A stretch of DNA of 64,000 bases from Micromonospora olivasterospora. Its GTDB lineage: Bacteria > Actinomycetota > Actinomycetes > Mycobacteriales > Micromonosporaceae. Where the stretch lies: the NCBI RefSeq assembly GCF_007830265.1, contig NZ_VLKE01000001.1, positions 5,146,001 through 5,210,000 on the forward strand, in the 5' to 3' direction. Shown piece after piece: positions 37,815-47,130 of the stretch. Under the pieces are notes generated by a model, which did not search any database, was not told where the DNA came from, and saw only the letters and a program-made list of their open reading frames with translations. Each line of letters opens with the position of its first letter. Positions within the stretch are counted from its first letter, which is position 1. The position numbers and the translations under genes are program-made.

Positions 37815-38795
37815 GTGACAAATCGACTGAGGGACGGCTACGACGTGGTGGTGGTCGGCGGTGGCGCGGCGGGGCTGAGCGGCGCGTTGACGCTCGCCCG
37901 GGCACGGCGGTCCGTGCTGGTGATCGACGGTGGTGCCCCGCGCAACGCCCCCGCGTCCGGCGTGCACGGGCTGCTGGCCCGCGACGGGATCCGCCCGGCG
38001 GACCTGCTGGAGCGCGGCCGGGCGGAGGTCCGTGGCTACGGCGGCCAGGTGGTGCCCGGCGAGGTCGACGGCGCGCGCCGCGAGGACGGCGGGTTCGTCG
38101 TACGGCTGGCCGACGGCCGGACGGTCCGTGCGCGCCGGCTGCTGGCGGCCACCGGGCTGGTGGACCAGCTGCCGGACATCCCCGGAGTGCGCGAGCGCTG
38201 GGGCCGGGATGTGCTGCACTGCCCGTACTGCCACGGCCGGGAGGTCCGGGACCGGGCCATCGGCGTGCTGGCCAGCGGGCCCCTGGCGGTGCACCAGGCG
38301 CTGCTGTTCCGGCAGTGGAGCCCCGACGTCACGCTCTTCGCCCATGCCACTGCGCCCCCTGCCGGAGAGGAGGCGGAGCAGTTGGCCGCCCGCGGCGTCA
38401 CCGTGGTGGCCGGGGAGGTGGCCTCCCTGGAAGTCGCCGAGGACCGGCTCGTCGGCGTACGGCTGCGCGACGGCACAGTCGTCCGCCGCGAGGCGGTGGT
38501 GGTCTCGACGCGGATGGTGGCGCGGTCCGGCTTCCTGGCGGCGCTCGGATTGCGGCCGGTGGAAGATCCGCGCGGCGTCGGGGAGTACGTCCCCGCCGAC
38601 CCGACCGGCCGTACGGAGGTGCCCGGCGTGTGGGTCGCTGGCAACGTCGCGGACCTGGTCGCCCAGGTCGGCGCCGCGGCGGCCGGCGGCGCGGCGGCGG
38701 CAGCGGCGATCAACGCCGACCTGGTCGCCGAGGAGACCCGCCACGCGGTCGCCGCCCACCGCGACTCCACCGTGCCGGCCCGCACGCGTCCCTGA
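37815..38795 (+). CDS. NAD(P)/FAD-dependent oxidoreductase, thioredoxin-reductase-like
   Basis: A 326-aa flavoprotein. GTG 37815 is chosen because GGAGG lies 7 bp upstream; ATG 37791 is in frame but lacks a site. The FAD-binding motif is DVVVVGGGAAGLSGALTLAR and the redox pair is HCPYCHGRE. The NAD(P) loop region (GVLASGPLAVHQAL) is degenerate relative to GxGxxA. The C-terminal FAD motif is VPGVWVAGNVADLVAQVGAA. Actinomycete members of this group often sit beside XRE-cupin regulators. The partner thioredoxin is not visible. Confidence 0.92.
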   Translation: MTNRLRDGYDVVVVGGGAAGLSGALTLARARRSVLVIDGGAPRNAPASGVHGLLARDGIRPADLLERGRAEVRGYGGQVVPGEVDGARREDGGFVVRLADGRTVRARRLLAATGLVDQLPDIPGVRERWGRDVLHCPYCHGREVRDRAIGVLASGPLAVHQALLFRQWSPDVTLFAHATAPPAGEEAEQLAARGVTVVAGEVASLEVAEDRLVGVRLRDGTVVRREAVVVSTRMVARSGFLAALGLRPVEDPRGVGEYVPADPTGRTEVPGVWVAGNVADLVAQVGAAAAGGAAAAAAINADLVAEETRHAVAAHRDSTVPARTRP

Positions 38796-38888
38796 CGGCC
38801 AGGCTCGGCTCGGGCATGATGATGACGCGCCGGCGGGCTCGGAGCAGAGCCGGTGCCGGCCCAGAGCCAGCGGTCCAGGGAGAAGAGC

Positions 38889-39368
38889 ATGACGTACCCG
38901 CCACCTCGGTACCTCGGCACGGACGGCGAGACCAGTGCCACCTACCGCCCCGCCGACGCCGGGCCGGAACTGCGGTACGCCAACGGTGGCTCGGCGCACT
39001 ACCTGGCGACCGGCGCCACGACGAACGGCCAGTTCGGCCTCTACCGCTGGGACATGGGCCCGACGCCGAGCGGCCCCGCCCCGCACTTCCACCGCTCCAT
39101 CTCCGAGTCCTTCTTCATCCTCGCCGGCTCCGTACGGATCTACGACGGCACCCGGTGGATCGATACCGTCCCGGGTGACTTCGTCCATGTGCCGGAAGGC
39201 GGGGTGCACGCGTTCCGGAACGAGTCCGGCGAGCCCGCGTCGATGCTGCTGCACTTCTCGCCCGGTGCCCAGCGGGAGGGCTACTTCGAAGGGCTGCCCG
39301 GGCTGGCGGAGCTGAGCGAGGAGGAACGCGCCGAGTTCTTCCTCCGCCACGACACCTACTGGCTCTGA
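38889..39368 (+). CDS. Cupin-domain protein
   Basis: A 159-aa single cupin from ATG 38889 with an AGGGAGAAG site. Metal-binding motifs are visible: GPAPHFHRSISESFFILAGS (motif 1, His-His-Glu) and PGDFVHVPEGGVHAFRNESG (motif 2, His). The C-terminal helix (GLAELSEEERAEFFLRHDTY) is typical of actinobacterial cupins related to quercetin dioxygenase. The substrate is unknown. It lies 94 bp behind the oxidoreductase and may belong to the same XRE-controlled unit. Confidence 0.9.
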   Translation: MTYPPPRYLGTDGETSATYRPADAGPELRYANGGSAHYLATGATTNGQFGLYRWDMGPTPSGPAPHFHRSISESFFILAGSVRIYDGTRWIDTVPGDFVHVPEGGVHAFRNESGEPASMLLHFSPGAQREGYFEGLPGLAELSEEERAEFFLRHDTYWL

Positions 39369-39463
39369 CGGGCCGGCACCGGGCGCCGCGCCGACCAGGA
39401 GCGATCGGCAAGCATAGGGAAACGCCCGATTACCCGCCGCGCGTTGCCGCCTAGCCTCGGGTC

Positions 39464-39730
39464 ATGACCGCACACCTGTTCGCACTGGAGCAGTACGACT
39501 GCTCGCCCGGCGCGGACGGGCCGAGGCCGGCGTTCGGCACCCCGGACTGCCGTTTGGTCGCCGTCGTCCAGCTACCCACCGACGACGTGGTGATCGCGCT
39601 CGTCAAGGGGCCCGACGCCGACGTGGTGGCCGCCGCCGCCGAGGCCGCGGCCTGGCGGGTCGACCGCCTCGTCCCGGCCCGGTGGATCCATCCACCCGGA
39701 ACCGAATCCCCAGATCCGAAGCTTTCCTGA
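39464..39730 (+). CDS. Hypothetical protein (88 aa)
   Basis: Frame MTAHLFALEQYDCSPGADGP, then LVAVVQLPTDDVVIALVKGP, ending with an Ala-rich helix and VDRLVPARWI. Codon use resembles real genes and the next gene starts 20 bp later. The centre looks like a beta-alpha module. I do not recognise a family. The TAGCCT hexamer at 39451-39456 could serve a leaderless or short-leader transcript. Confidence 0.55.
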   Translation: MTAHLFALEQYDCSPGADGPRPAFGTPDCRLVAVVQLPTDDVVIALVKGPDADVVAAAAEAAAWRVDRLVPARWIHPPGTESPDPKLS

Positions 39731-39750
39731 CTTCCGAAAGGAGCACGACC

Positions 39751-40266
39751 ATGCGCCGTCTGATCGCACCCATGTCGTGCTCGTTCCTGATCCTGCCGCT
39801 CGTCGCCTGCGGCGCCGAGGACGTCGGTGACGCCGACCCGGCCGCCGAGGCAGGCGTCGAGGCGGACACCGGCGGCGAGACGGCGGACACACCGGCGCCC
39901 CGGTGCCCGTTCACCGTCAGCCAGCTGTCCGAGATCGTCGGCCAGCCCATGGTCTACCAGGGCAGCTGCTCGTTCGGCGACGGCAACGGCGTCGCGCTGC
40001 TCACCGTCACCACCGCCAGCCGGCTCGCCGGCGAGACCACCTACGGCTACGAGCGGGACCAGGCCGGGAAGGTGTACCGCGAGGTGAAGGACGTCGACAA
40101 GGGCGACAAGGCGTACCTCGCGGTCAAGGACATCGGGGCGGAGGCCGTCGTGGTCAGCGGCGCCGGCAGCTACACGGTGACCCTGAGCAGCTTCCAGCGC
40201 CTCGGCGCCAGCCCCGACGGGTACGAGCGGACGCTGCGCGCCCTTCTCGACGCCCTCCCTCTGTGA
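39751..40266 (+). CDS. Secreted lipoprotein, unknown function
   Basis: A 171-aa product with a GAAAGGAGC ribosome site. The signal peptide MRRLIAPMSCSFLILPLVAC ends in a lipobox (Leu-Val-Ala-Cys), so the mature protein should be acylated at that Cys and anchored outside the membrane. An acidic linker (DVGDADPAAEAGVEAD) precedes a domain of about 110 residues with two further Cys (PRCPFTVSQL and GSCSFGDGNG). This resembles actinobacterial DUF3558-like lipoproteins. The role is unknown. Confidence 0.8.
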   Translation: MRRLIAPMSCSFLILPLVACGAEDVGDADPAAEAGVEADTGGETADTPAPRCPFTVSQLSEIVGQPMVYQGSCSFGDGNGVALLTVTTASRLAGETTYGYERDQAGKVYREVKDVDKGDKAYLAVKDIGAEAVVVSGAGSYTVTLSSFQRLGASPDGYERTLRALLDALPL

Positions 40267-40489
40267 CACGACCTTTACGACAGGACTCGCGGGCCTACCT
40301 GTCCAGCGCGTTCGGCAGCGCGCCCCGGTAGTCGGCCGGCCGGGGCGCCGGGCCACTCCCGGCCGGGCGCCCCGGCCGTCACGGCCGGGCCGAGGACGCC
40401 GTACGCGGGCCGTGGACCATCCGCAAGCCAGGGACGTGGCACTATGGCCTTCACCCCCGCGGAGCCCGAGCTCGGATAGGTACGTGAGA

Positions 40490-41164
40490 ATGCCGCTGTC
40501 TCGTCGCCTGATCATCTCAGCCGTCGTCGCCACGGCCGCCGTGGGCGCGGGGATCACCATCGCCCTCCTGGTCGACGGCGACGATCCGCCGTACCGCGCG
40601 CCGAGCTCGCACGTGGTCCAGCCCGGCGCCCCGGGCCAACCCGGCAGGACGCTGTCGGGCGAGGACCTGTCCCGGATCCCACCGCCCCGGTTCACCGCGG
40701 CCGACACCCTGTTCATCCAGGGGATGATTCCGCACCATGCGCAGGCACTGGCGATGACCGCGCTCGTGCCGAGCCGTACCACCAACCCCGACCTGGCGTT
40801 GCTCGCCAAGCGGATCGACGCGTCGCAGCGCGAGGAGATCACGCGAATGCAGCGGTGGCTGGAGGAGCGGGACGTGCCGAGTGCGGGGCCGCAGGCGGGC
40901 CACGCGGGGCACGACAAGCTCATGCCCGGGATGCTCACCGACGAGCAGCTCGGCCAGCTCAGGCAGGCGAGGGGAGCGGAGTTCGACCGGCTCTTCCTGA
41001 CCCTCATGATCCGCCACCACCAGGGGGCGCTGGCGATGGTGCGGGAACTCTACGCGACGGGGGGCGGGCTGGAGCCGGCCAGCGACCAGTTCGCCCGGGA
41101 GGTCGACGCCGACCAGAGCATCGAGATCCAGCGGATGCAGGAGCTGCTGGCCAGGCTGGGCTGA
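40490..41164 (+). CDS. DUF305-family exported protein
   Basis: A 224-aa protein with an N-terminal membrane anchor or signal (SRRLIISAVVATAAVGAGIT). Two copies of the ferritin-like DUF305 motif follow: DTLFIQGMIPHHAQALAM and FLTLMIRHHQGALAMVRE, each with the His-His pair. DUF305 proteins bind metals, including copper, outside the membrane and often accompany copper handling. The TGA at 41162 is followed by a strong bidirectional terminator. ATG 40490 is chosen because it starts directly at the basic n-region. Confidence 0.9.
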   Translation: MPLSRRLIISAVVATAAVGAGITIALLVDGDDPPYRAPSSHVVQPGAPGQPGRTLSGEDLSRIPPPRFTAADTLFIQGMIPHHAQALAMTALVPSRTTNPDLALLAKRIDASQREEITRMQRWLEERDVPSAGPQAGHAGHDKLMPGMLTDEQLGQLRQARGAEFDRLFLTLMIRHHQGALAMVRELYATGGGLEPASDQFAREVDADQSIEIQRMQELLARLG

Positions 41165-41192
41165 CGCCCGCACGGTCGACGGCAAAGGCGGA

Positions 41193-41230
41193 GGGCGCCC
41201 CGGCTCGACGGGTGTCGAGCCGGGGCGCCC
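41193..41230. terminator. Bidirectional terminator hairpin
   Basis: A perfect 17-bp stem (41193-41209 with 41214-41230) with a GGGT loop lies between the convergent DUF305 and LVIVD genes. Confidence 0.9.
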
Positions 41231-41245
41231 CCGGTCAGGAACGGG

Positions 41246-43012
41246 TCAGAGCGAGTTCGCCAGGTCCAGGACCGCCCGCTTCAGCGCCTGGTGCCGGGCG
41301 GCGTCCAGCTGGTTGGAGATGGCCCGCAACTGCGCGGCCGCCGCGGCCCGCTGACCGTTGGCCGCGAACGTCTCGGCGCGCTCCAGGAACTTGTCGACCT
41401 GGGACCGCAGCGGGTGGCCGAGGGCGTCGGCACGTACCAGCTGGTCGTAGTACGCGCGCGCGACGGCGAAGCTCGGCGTCCAGGCGACCTTCGGCTGGTG
41501 CTGGGCGTTGAACTGGTCGAGCCGCACCTGCTCGGCCGCCTCGATCTCCGCCTGCGACAGGTGCTCGCTGGGCAGCAGCCTGAACACGTCGAGCCCGCGG
41601 GAGATCTCGTTGCCGTAGAGGTTGCCGTTGTACCAGTACGCCGACCAGAACCCACCGAACCGGGCCGTGTTCGCGTCCATGGGACCGCGGTCGAAGAACG
41701 CGATCTCGCGCGGGTTGGCGGAGTCGGTGAAGTCGAGCACCGAGATGCCGCCCTGGTACCAGGCCTGCATCATGATGTCGCGGTCGGGCACCGGGATCAG
41801 CGACCCGTTGTGCGCGACGCAGTTCTCCAGCGCCGTCTGCGGGACCGGCAGCTTGTAGTAGCTGGCGAACTCCAGCTTCCGGTCGACGATGTCGAAGATC
41901 GCGTTGGCGCCCCACTGCGGCTGGTCCGTCTCGCGGCAGCGTGCGGCGCCGCCGCCGCCCCACTCGTCGGTGAAGACCACCTTGGTGCCGTCGTTGTTGA
42001 ACGTCGCCGAGTGCCAGTACGCGAAGTTCGGATCGGCGACCTCGTCGATGCGGCGGGGGTTCGCCGGGTCGGAGATGTCGATCAGGATCCCGTTGCCCTG
42101 GCACGCGCCGGCTGCCAGCCCGATCTCCGGGTACGCGGTGATGTCGTGGCAGGCGTGCGTCCTGGGCGTGGGCGACCAGGTGGTGCCCGACGGGTGCAGG
42201 GGCGTCGGCGGGTCGTTCTGCAGGCCGTCGATCCGGCCCGTCTCCGGGTCGGTGAAGAGCCTCGGCTGGTTCACGACCGCGGCCTGCTGGGGCGCCGACA
42301 GGGGCACCTTGATGACGTCGATCCGCCACCGCACCGGGTTCTCGCCCGTCGCGGGGTTGTCGTTGCAGCCCTCCATGGTGGTGGCCGGCCGCGGCGTGGT
42401 CGTACCCGACACGTAGACGTAGACGTTGGCGGCGTCGTCCGGGTCGGTCACCACCGTGTGGGTGTGCGAGCCGCGGCAGAGCTGGACGGCCGAGACCTGC
42501 ACCGGGTTGCGTACGTCGCTGATGTCGAAGATCCGGACGCCCTGGAACCGGGTGCCCGCGTTGGGGTCCGTGCCGCAGTCGACCCGCCCGCGGGTCTCCT
42601 CGACGGACATGAACAGCAGATTGCCGTGCACGGAGATGTCGCCCTGCCCGCCGGGGCACACGACGCTGGTGACGAGCGTCGGGTCGGTGGGGTCGGCGAC
42701 GTCGACGATGTTGAACCCGTGGTAGTTGCCCTGGAATACGTACCTGCCGCCGAAGGCGAGGTCCGAGTTGGCGTACCGGCTGGTGCCCGGGTTCGTCGGG
42801 TCGAAGAACCCGGCCGGCTTGTCGCGGTGCGCGACGTGTTCGAGGTTGCTGATCGCGGACTGCGCGTCCAGCCAGCCGGCGCCGAGCCCGATCCGTGGGT
42901 CGGGCTCGGCTGCCGAGGCGGTGCCGGGAAGCGCGCCGGCCAGGAGTAGGCCCGCGGCCGCCAGGGCGAGCGCCCGCCGGCCTCTTGGCGATCGTCTCAA
43001 TTGAGCGGTCAT
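41246..43012 (-). CDS. Secreted LVIVD beta-propeller-like protein
   Basis: A 588-aa exported protein. The signal peptide has an RSPRGRRALALAAAG start and ends near TASAAE. Repeated motifs such as FNIVDVADPTDPTLVTSV, VRIFDISDVRNPVQVSAV, GILIDISDPANPRRIDEV and ISVLDFTDSANPREIAFF mark LVIVD repeats, which form a beta-propeller. A helical C-terminal region of about 110 residues follows. Cys residues are numerous, fitting an extracellular location. The catalytic role is unknown. It is common in Micromonospora and Streptomyces genomes. Confidence 0.88.
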   Translation of the reverse strand: MTAQLRRSPRGRRALALAAAGLLLAGALPGTASAAEPDPRIGLGAGWLDAQSAISNLEHVAHRDKPAGFFDPTNPGTSRYANSDLAFGGRYVFQGNYHGFNIVDVADPTDPTLVTSVVCPGGQGDISVHGNLLFMSVEETRGRVDCGTDPNAGTRFQGVRIFDISDVRNPVQVSAVQLCRGSHTHTVVTDPDDAANVYVYVSGTTTPRPATTMEGCNDNPATGENPVRWRIDVIKVPLSAPQQAAVVNQPRLFTDPETGRIDGLQNDPPTPLHPSGTTWSPTPRTHACHDITAYPEIGLAAGACQGNGILIDISDPANPRRIDEVADPNFAYWHSATFNNDGTKVVFTDEWGGGGAARCRETDQPQWGANAIFDIVDRKLEFASYYKLPVPQTALENCVAHNGSLIPVPDRDIMMQAWYQGGISVLDFTDSANPREIAFFDRGPMDANTARFGGFWSAYWYNGNLYGNEISRGLDVFRLLPSEHLSQAEIEAAEQVRLDQFNAQHQPKVAWTPSFAVARAYYDQLVRADALGHPLRSQVDKFLERAETFAANGQRAAAAAQLRAISNQLDAARHQALKRAVLDLANSL

Positions 43013-43256
43013 CTGCCGCCTTCCGTTCGAAGGACCTGGTGCGACGTGCGGTCGGGGGAGGCGCGTCGTTCAGGTAAGGACCGTAACGTCGATGGATGGT
43101 TGATCAAAGGGGCTTACGAGATATCGACATATTTGTGGGTGCCGACGGCGCCGCGCGGCCGGCTGCGGTGCGTACCGTGCCGGTTTGACCACGTAGGGTG
43201 GCCGAATGTTTCGTGGTGTGCCCGGCGGGGCGCCGGTACGCCGGCGCCGGACGTGC

Positions 43257-44300
43257 TCAACCCGCGGCGGTCGGGGAGGGAGCCGCGCTGCCCCCCTGCG
43301 GCGCCTCGGCCGTCATCAACCGGATGATCTCGGACCGGTCGGCGGCGGAGGGCAGGCCCCACCCGGGCCGGTATCCGTACACCTCGTCCAACGGCGTGGA
43401 GGCGGTACGGCCGTGGAGAACCTCGACCGCGCCGGTGTCGATCAGGCCGGGGTGCTCGACGCCGCACGCCTCGGCGACCCTGAGCAGGTCGCGCCGCAGC
43501 GTCCGGACGTAGTTGGCCGCCCGCACCGACTTGCGGGCCGGGTCGAGGCCGCGCGCCAGCCACGGGTTCTGGGTGGCGACCCCGGTGGGGCAGGTGTCCG
43601 TGTGGCACTTCTGGGCCTGGATGCAGCCGATCGCCAGCATCGCCTCCCGGCCGACGTTCACCATGTCGGCGCCGAGGGCGAACGCCACCACGGCGTTGTC
43701 CGGCAGCCCGAGCTTGCCGGAGCCGACGAAGACCACCCGCTTGTGCAGGTCCCGTTCGGCGAAGACCCGGTAGACGCGGGAGAAGCCCTGCTGGAACGGC
43801 AGCGACACCGAGTCGGTGAAGATCAGCGGGGCGGCTCCGGTGCCTCCCTCGCCGCCGTCCACGGTCACGAAGTCCACCCCGCGGCCGGTGTCGCGCATCA
43901 GCGTGGCCAGTTCCACCCAGAAGTCCAGGTCGCCGACGGCGGACTTGATGCCGACCGGCAGGCCGGTCTCGGCGGCGAGCAGTTCCACCCAGTCCAGCAG
44001 GCTGTCGCAGTCGGAGAACTCGGCGTGCCGCGAGGGGCTGACGCAGTCGCGTCCCGGCGGGACCCCCCGGGCCGCGGCGATCTCGGCGGACACCTTCGCC
44101 GCCGGCAGCAGGCCGCCGAGGCTGGGCTTCGCGCCCTGACTCAGCTTGATCTCCAGCGCCCGGACCGGTGCTCCCGCAACGAGGTCCTTGAGCCGGTCGA
44201 GACTGAACCGGCCCCGCTCGTCCCGGCAGCCGAAGTACGCCGTGCCGATCTGGAAGACCAGGTCGCCGCCCCTGCGGTGGTACGGCGACAGCCCGCCCTC
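43257..44300 (-). pseudogene. FMN-binding glutamate-synthase-family protein, 3' part (split by TnpB element)
   Basis: This carries the FMN-binding barrel: GGLSPYHRRGGDLVFQIG, KLSQGAKPSLGGLLPAAKVS, the signature VDFVTVDGGEGGTGAAPLIF, and the Cys-rich KCHTDTCPTGVATQNP that binds an iron-sulfur cluster in glutamate synthase large subunits. Removing the inserted element joins it in frame to the 5' part (LHNT then EGGLSPY). It would have been a ~520-aa stand-alone domain protein, membrane-anchored by its N-terminal helix. Confidence 0.9.
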
Positions 44301-45622
44301 ACCGGATCACCGCCAGGATGCCCCGTCCTTCAGGGCGGGGAGGAATGGCGGACGCGCCGTCAACCATGACTGTCCTTTCTGGTTGGATGGGTTCTGTGCG
44401 GACGGCGTACAGGTGTCGGGCGTATCCGACCCCGGAACAGGTGGTGGTGCTGAGCCGCACGTTCGGTTGCGTCCGGGTGGTGTGGAACCGCACTCTCGCC
44501 GCCCGTCGTGCTCGTTACCGCGCTGAGGGCAGGTCGACCTCGTACGCGGAGACGGATCGGGCGCTGACCGAGATGAAAAAGCAGCCCGACCTGGCGTTTC
44601 TGGGTGAGGTGTCGTCGGTGCCGTTGCAGCAGACGCTGCGGCACCAGCACACCGCCATGACCGCCTTCTTTCAGAAGCGGGCCCGGTATCCGCGCTACAA
44701 GTCCCGGCACGGCCGCCAGTCCGCGAGCTTCACCCGGTCGGCGTTGCGGATGCGTGGCGGGAACCTGACGTTGGGGAAGACACCGGGTGTGCTGCGGTTC
44801 GTGTGGTCGTGGCCCGGCGTGGACGTGGCCGGGTTGGATCCGACGACGGTGACGGTGTCCCGTGACCCGGACGGCCGTTGGTTCGTGACGTTCGCCGTCG
44901 ACGTCGAGGCACCCGTCGCACCCGAAGCCACCGGTCAGGTGGTGGGTGTGGACCTCGGGTTGACCGACTTCGCGGTGCTGTCCACCGGCGAGCGCATCCC
45001 GCATCCGAAGCACATGGAGCGTCGGGAGCGCCGACTCAAGCGGTACCAGCGGATGATGGCCCGCCGGCAGAAGGGCTCCGCCAACCGCGCCAAAGCCAAG
45101 CGGAAGGTCGCCCGTGCGTATTCGCGGGTACGCGACGCCCGCCGGGACTTCCTCCACCAACAGTCCACCACCCTGGTACGCCGGTTCGACGCCATCGCTG
45201 TGGAGGACCTGGCCGTGGCGAACATGGTCCGCAACCGGTCCCTGGCCAGATCGATCTCCCGTACCGGCTGGGCGGAGTTCCGTACCCTGCTCACCTACAA
45301 GGCCCATCGCGACGGCCGCACCCTCGCCGTGGTGGACCGCTGGTACCCGTCGTCGAAGACCTGCTCGGCGTGCGGGCATCTGCTCGCCACACTCTCCCTC
45401 GGCACGCGCCACTGGCGGTGTCCGGGTTGCGGCACCCGGCATGACCGGGACGTCAACGCCGCTCAGAACATCGCCGTCGCGGCCGGGCTGGTCGAGACGA
45501 AAAACGCCTGCGGAGTGGACGTCAGACACGAAGGATCTCCTTCCGTGCGGTCTGCGGTGAACCAGGAACCCCAACCTGCGAGGGTGGGAATCCCCCGCGT
45601 TTAGGCGGGGGAGGATGTCAAC
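44301..45622 (+). mobile_element. IS200/IS605-superfamily (IS1341-like) element carrying only tnpB
   Basis: The element is bounded by the two halves of the FMN-binding gene. A hairpin near the left end (CCCCGTCC TTCA GGGCGGGG, 44321-44340) and one near the right end (stem CCCCCGC/GCGGGGG, 45592-45611) are the subterminal structures of this superfamily. No target duplication is seen, as expected for this type. There is no tnpA. Confidence 0.9.
44387..45604 (+). CDS. tnpB: TnpB, RNA-guided DNA endonuclease
   Basis: About 405 aa. The start is uncertain (ATG 44366 or 44387; the conserved part begins VRTAYRCRAYPTPEQ). RuvC catalytic residues are intact: D189 in VGVDLGLTDFAV, E273 in IAVEDLAVANM and D355 in RHDRDVNAAQNIAV. 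The zinc finger (CSACGHLL, CPGCGTRH) lies between the last two. The C-terminal coding end overlaps the presumed omegaRNA. TnpB proteins cut DNA guided by the RNA made from the element's right end, which helps retain the element after excision. Confidence 0.93.
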   Translation: MGSVRTAYRCRAYPTPEQVVVLSRTFGCVRVVWNRTLAARRARYRAEGRSTSYAETDRALTEMKKQPDLAFLGEVSSVPLQQTLRHQHTAMTAFFQKRARYPRYKSRHGRQSASFTRSALRMRGGNLTLGKTPGVLRFVWSWPGVDVAGLDPTTVTVSRDPDGRWFVTFAVDVEAPVAPEATGQVVGVDLGLTDFAVLSTGERIPHPKHMERRERRLKRYQRMMARRQKGSANRAKAKRKVARAYSRVRDARRDFLHQQSTTLVRRFDAIAVEDLAVANMVRNRSLARSISRTGWAEFRTLLTYKAHRDGRTLAVVDRWYPSSKTCSACGHLLATLSLGTRHWRCPGCGTRHDRDVNAAQNIAVAAGLVETKNACGVDVRHEGSPSVRSAVNQEPQPARVGIPRV

Positions 45623-45640
45623 GGTGTTGTGCAGGCAGCC
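45480..45640 (+). ncRNA. Candidate omegaRNA (right-end RNA) of the TnpB element
   Basis: In this superfamily the guide RNA spans the tnpB 3' end and the right-end hairpin, and its guide is the flanking DNA. Here the scaffold would end at the hairpin 45592-45611 plus GAGGATGTCAA. The guide would start at about 45622 with CGGTGTTGTGCAGGC, antisense to the disrupted gene. The 5' boundary is a guess. Confidence 0.55.
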
Positions 45641-46150
45641 GGCGAGGGCGGCGCCCCGGTTGAGCGCCTCCACCGCGTTCCCGGAGAGGGAGCCGAAGCT
45701 CATGCCGGAGATGTTGACCACCGACTCCGGGCGGAAGGCGCGGACCCGCCCCCGGGCGGCGCCGAGCACCTTCGCGCACGGCAGCGCGACGTCGTGCCCG
45801 GCCGTGGGGGACGACGGCGGCACCGCCCGGCCGAACGTGCGGTGCTTGATGATCGGATAGCCGGGCGTGTACTCGATGTCGTTGTCGGTCCCGAATCCGA
45901 AGTAGTTGTTCTGCTGCTTCGCCGACGCGTACACCCAGCGCCGCTGGTCGCGGGTGAACGGCCGCTCCTCGTTGTTGCCGGCCACGATGTACTGGCGCAG
46001 CTCGGGCCCGATGGACTCCAGCAGGTACCGGGCACGGCCGAGGACGGGGAAGTTGCGCAGCAGCGCGCGGTCGCGCTGGAGCAGGTCGTGTGCGGCGAGG
46101 GCCGCGGCGGCGACGGCGGCGGCGGGTACGGCTCTACGGGCCCAGCTCAT
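45623..46150 (-). pseudogene. FMN-binding glutamate-synthase-family protein, 5' part
   Basis: It starts at ATG 46150 (MSWARRAVPAAAVAAAALAA) behind a GGAAAG site, giving an N-terminal membrane helix. It then reads YIVAGNNEERPFTRDQRRWV, YASAKQQNNYFGFGTDND and VVNISGMSFGSLSGNAVEAL, all conserved in the family. The frame breaks after LHNT at the TnpB element. As read, translation would continue into meaningless sequence. Confidence 0.9.
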
Positions 46151-46346
46151 GCCGGCAATCTTTCCGGGATCAGGGTCGGCCAAACGGCCCGGTACGACGA
46201 GCGCCCGTCTCTGTCACCCGACGACCGGCACGGGACCGGGGTGACCCTCTACCCGTCGGCTCCCCGGGATCCGTCCAACGTAGGGCCTGTTACGAAAGTG
46301 GAGTTGCCGTCCGAAGGGCGTGCCATGCGGCAGGCGCCGCTCTGCG

Positions 46347-47030
46347 TCAGGCTCTGGAGGGCCGCTGTCTCGGGGAGCTGTCGGCCGCGAGCGGGAGACT
46401 GCGCAGCGACAGAGTGCTCGGCGGAGGTAGGGCCCCGTGAGCCGCCTCAGCGCGGAACGACTGGAGCAGGTACGCCACCAGGCGCCGGGACGCAGCACTG
46501 TCACGCGGCAGCGCGGTGACCAGACCGCAGTGGGACAACAGGGCCACGGCGAGGTCAGAAGGGTGGAAGTCGGCCCGCAACGCGCCCGCTGCCTGGGCTC
46601 TGCGGACCAGGGTCAGGAGGTCCCGCTCGGCCCGTTCTCGGGCCTGCGCGTGTTCCGCCGTGCTGTCCGGGAAGGCCGCGACGAACGCGGCCGGAAACCC
46701 CTGTTCCTCCCGCTGAAGCTCGCAGGCCGTCTCGACCAGGCGCTGGAAGCCCCGCCAGGGGTCGGGGTCGGCCAGCGCCTCGGTGAGCGCTCGGGCGCAG
46801 GTCTCCATCTGCTGCGCGAACGCGGCCCGCACCAGGGCATCCCGGGTCGGAAAACGCCGGTACAGCGTCGCTACGCCGACCCCGGCCCGTCGGGCCACGG
46901 TCGCCATGGGCGCGTCGACCCCGTGCTCGGCGAAGACCGCGCGGGCGGAGACGAGGATGCGCTCCTGGTTGCGCCGGGCGTCGGCCCGCAGCCTGGCCGG
47001 GCCCGCGATCCGAGAGGATTTCTCCACCAC
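46347..47030 (-). CDS. TetR-family transcriptional regulator
   Basis: A 227-aa protein with a typical N-terminal HTH (NQERILVSARAVFAEHGVDA, RRAGVGVATLYRRFPTRDAL) and a helical ligand-binding domain of the TetR_C_33-like kind. It is divergent from the quinone oxidoreductase gene, 100 bp apart, and is therefore the likely local repressor of that gene. Confidence 0.93.
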   Translation of the reverse strand: MVEKSSRIAGPARLRADARRNQERILVSARAVFAEHGVDAPMATVARRAGVGVATLYRRFPTRDALVRAAFAQQMETCARALTEALADPDPWRGFQRLVETACELQREEQGFPAAFVAAFPDSTAEHAQARERAERDLLTLVRRAQAAGALRADFHPSDLAVALLSHCGLVTALPRDSAASRRLVAYLLQSFRAEAAHGALPPPSTLSLRSLPLAADSSPRQRPSRA

Positions 47031-47130
47031 TGTTTCTCACCTCCGGTCCAACCGGACGATCTCGTCCATTTATTAGCCTACGCTCGGGGCCAGGTCCCCC
47101 GCACGGCCACTGGTGGCGAAGGTGAGAACG

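Noticed and set aside
41291..42949. A 552-codon plus-strand frame opposite the LVIVD gene
   Set aside because: It is antisense to a well-supported secreted protein and has Val/Gly/Arg-rich noise composition.
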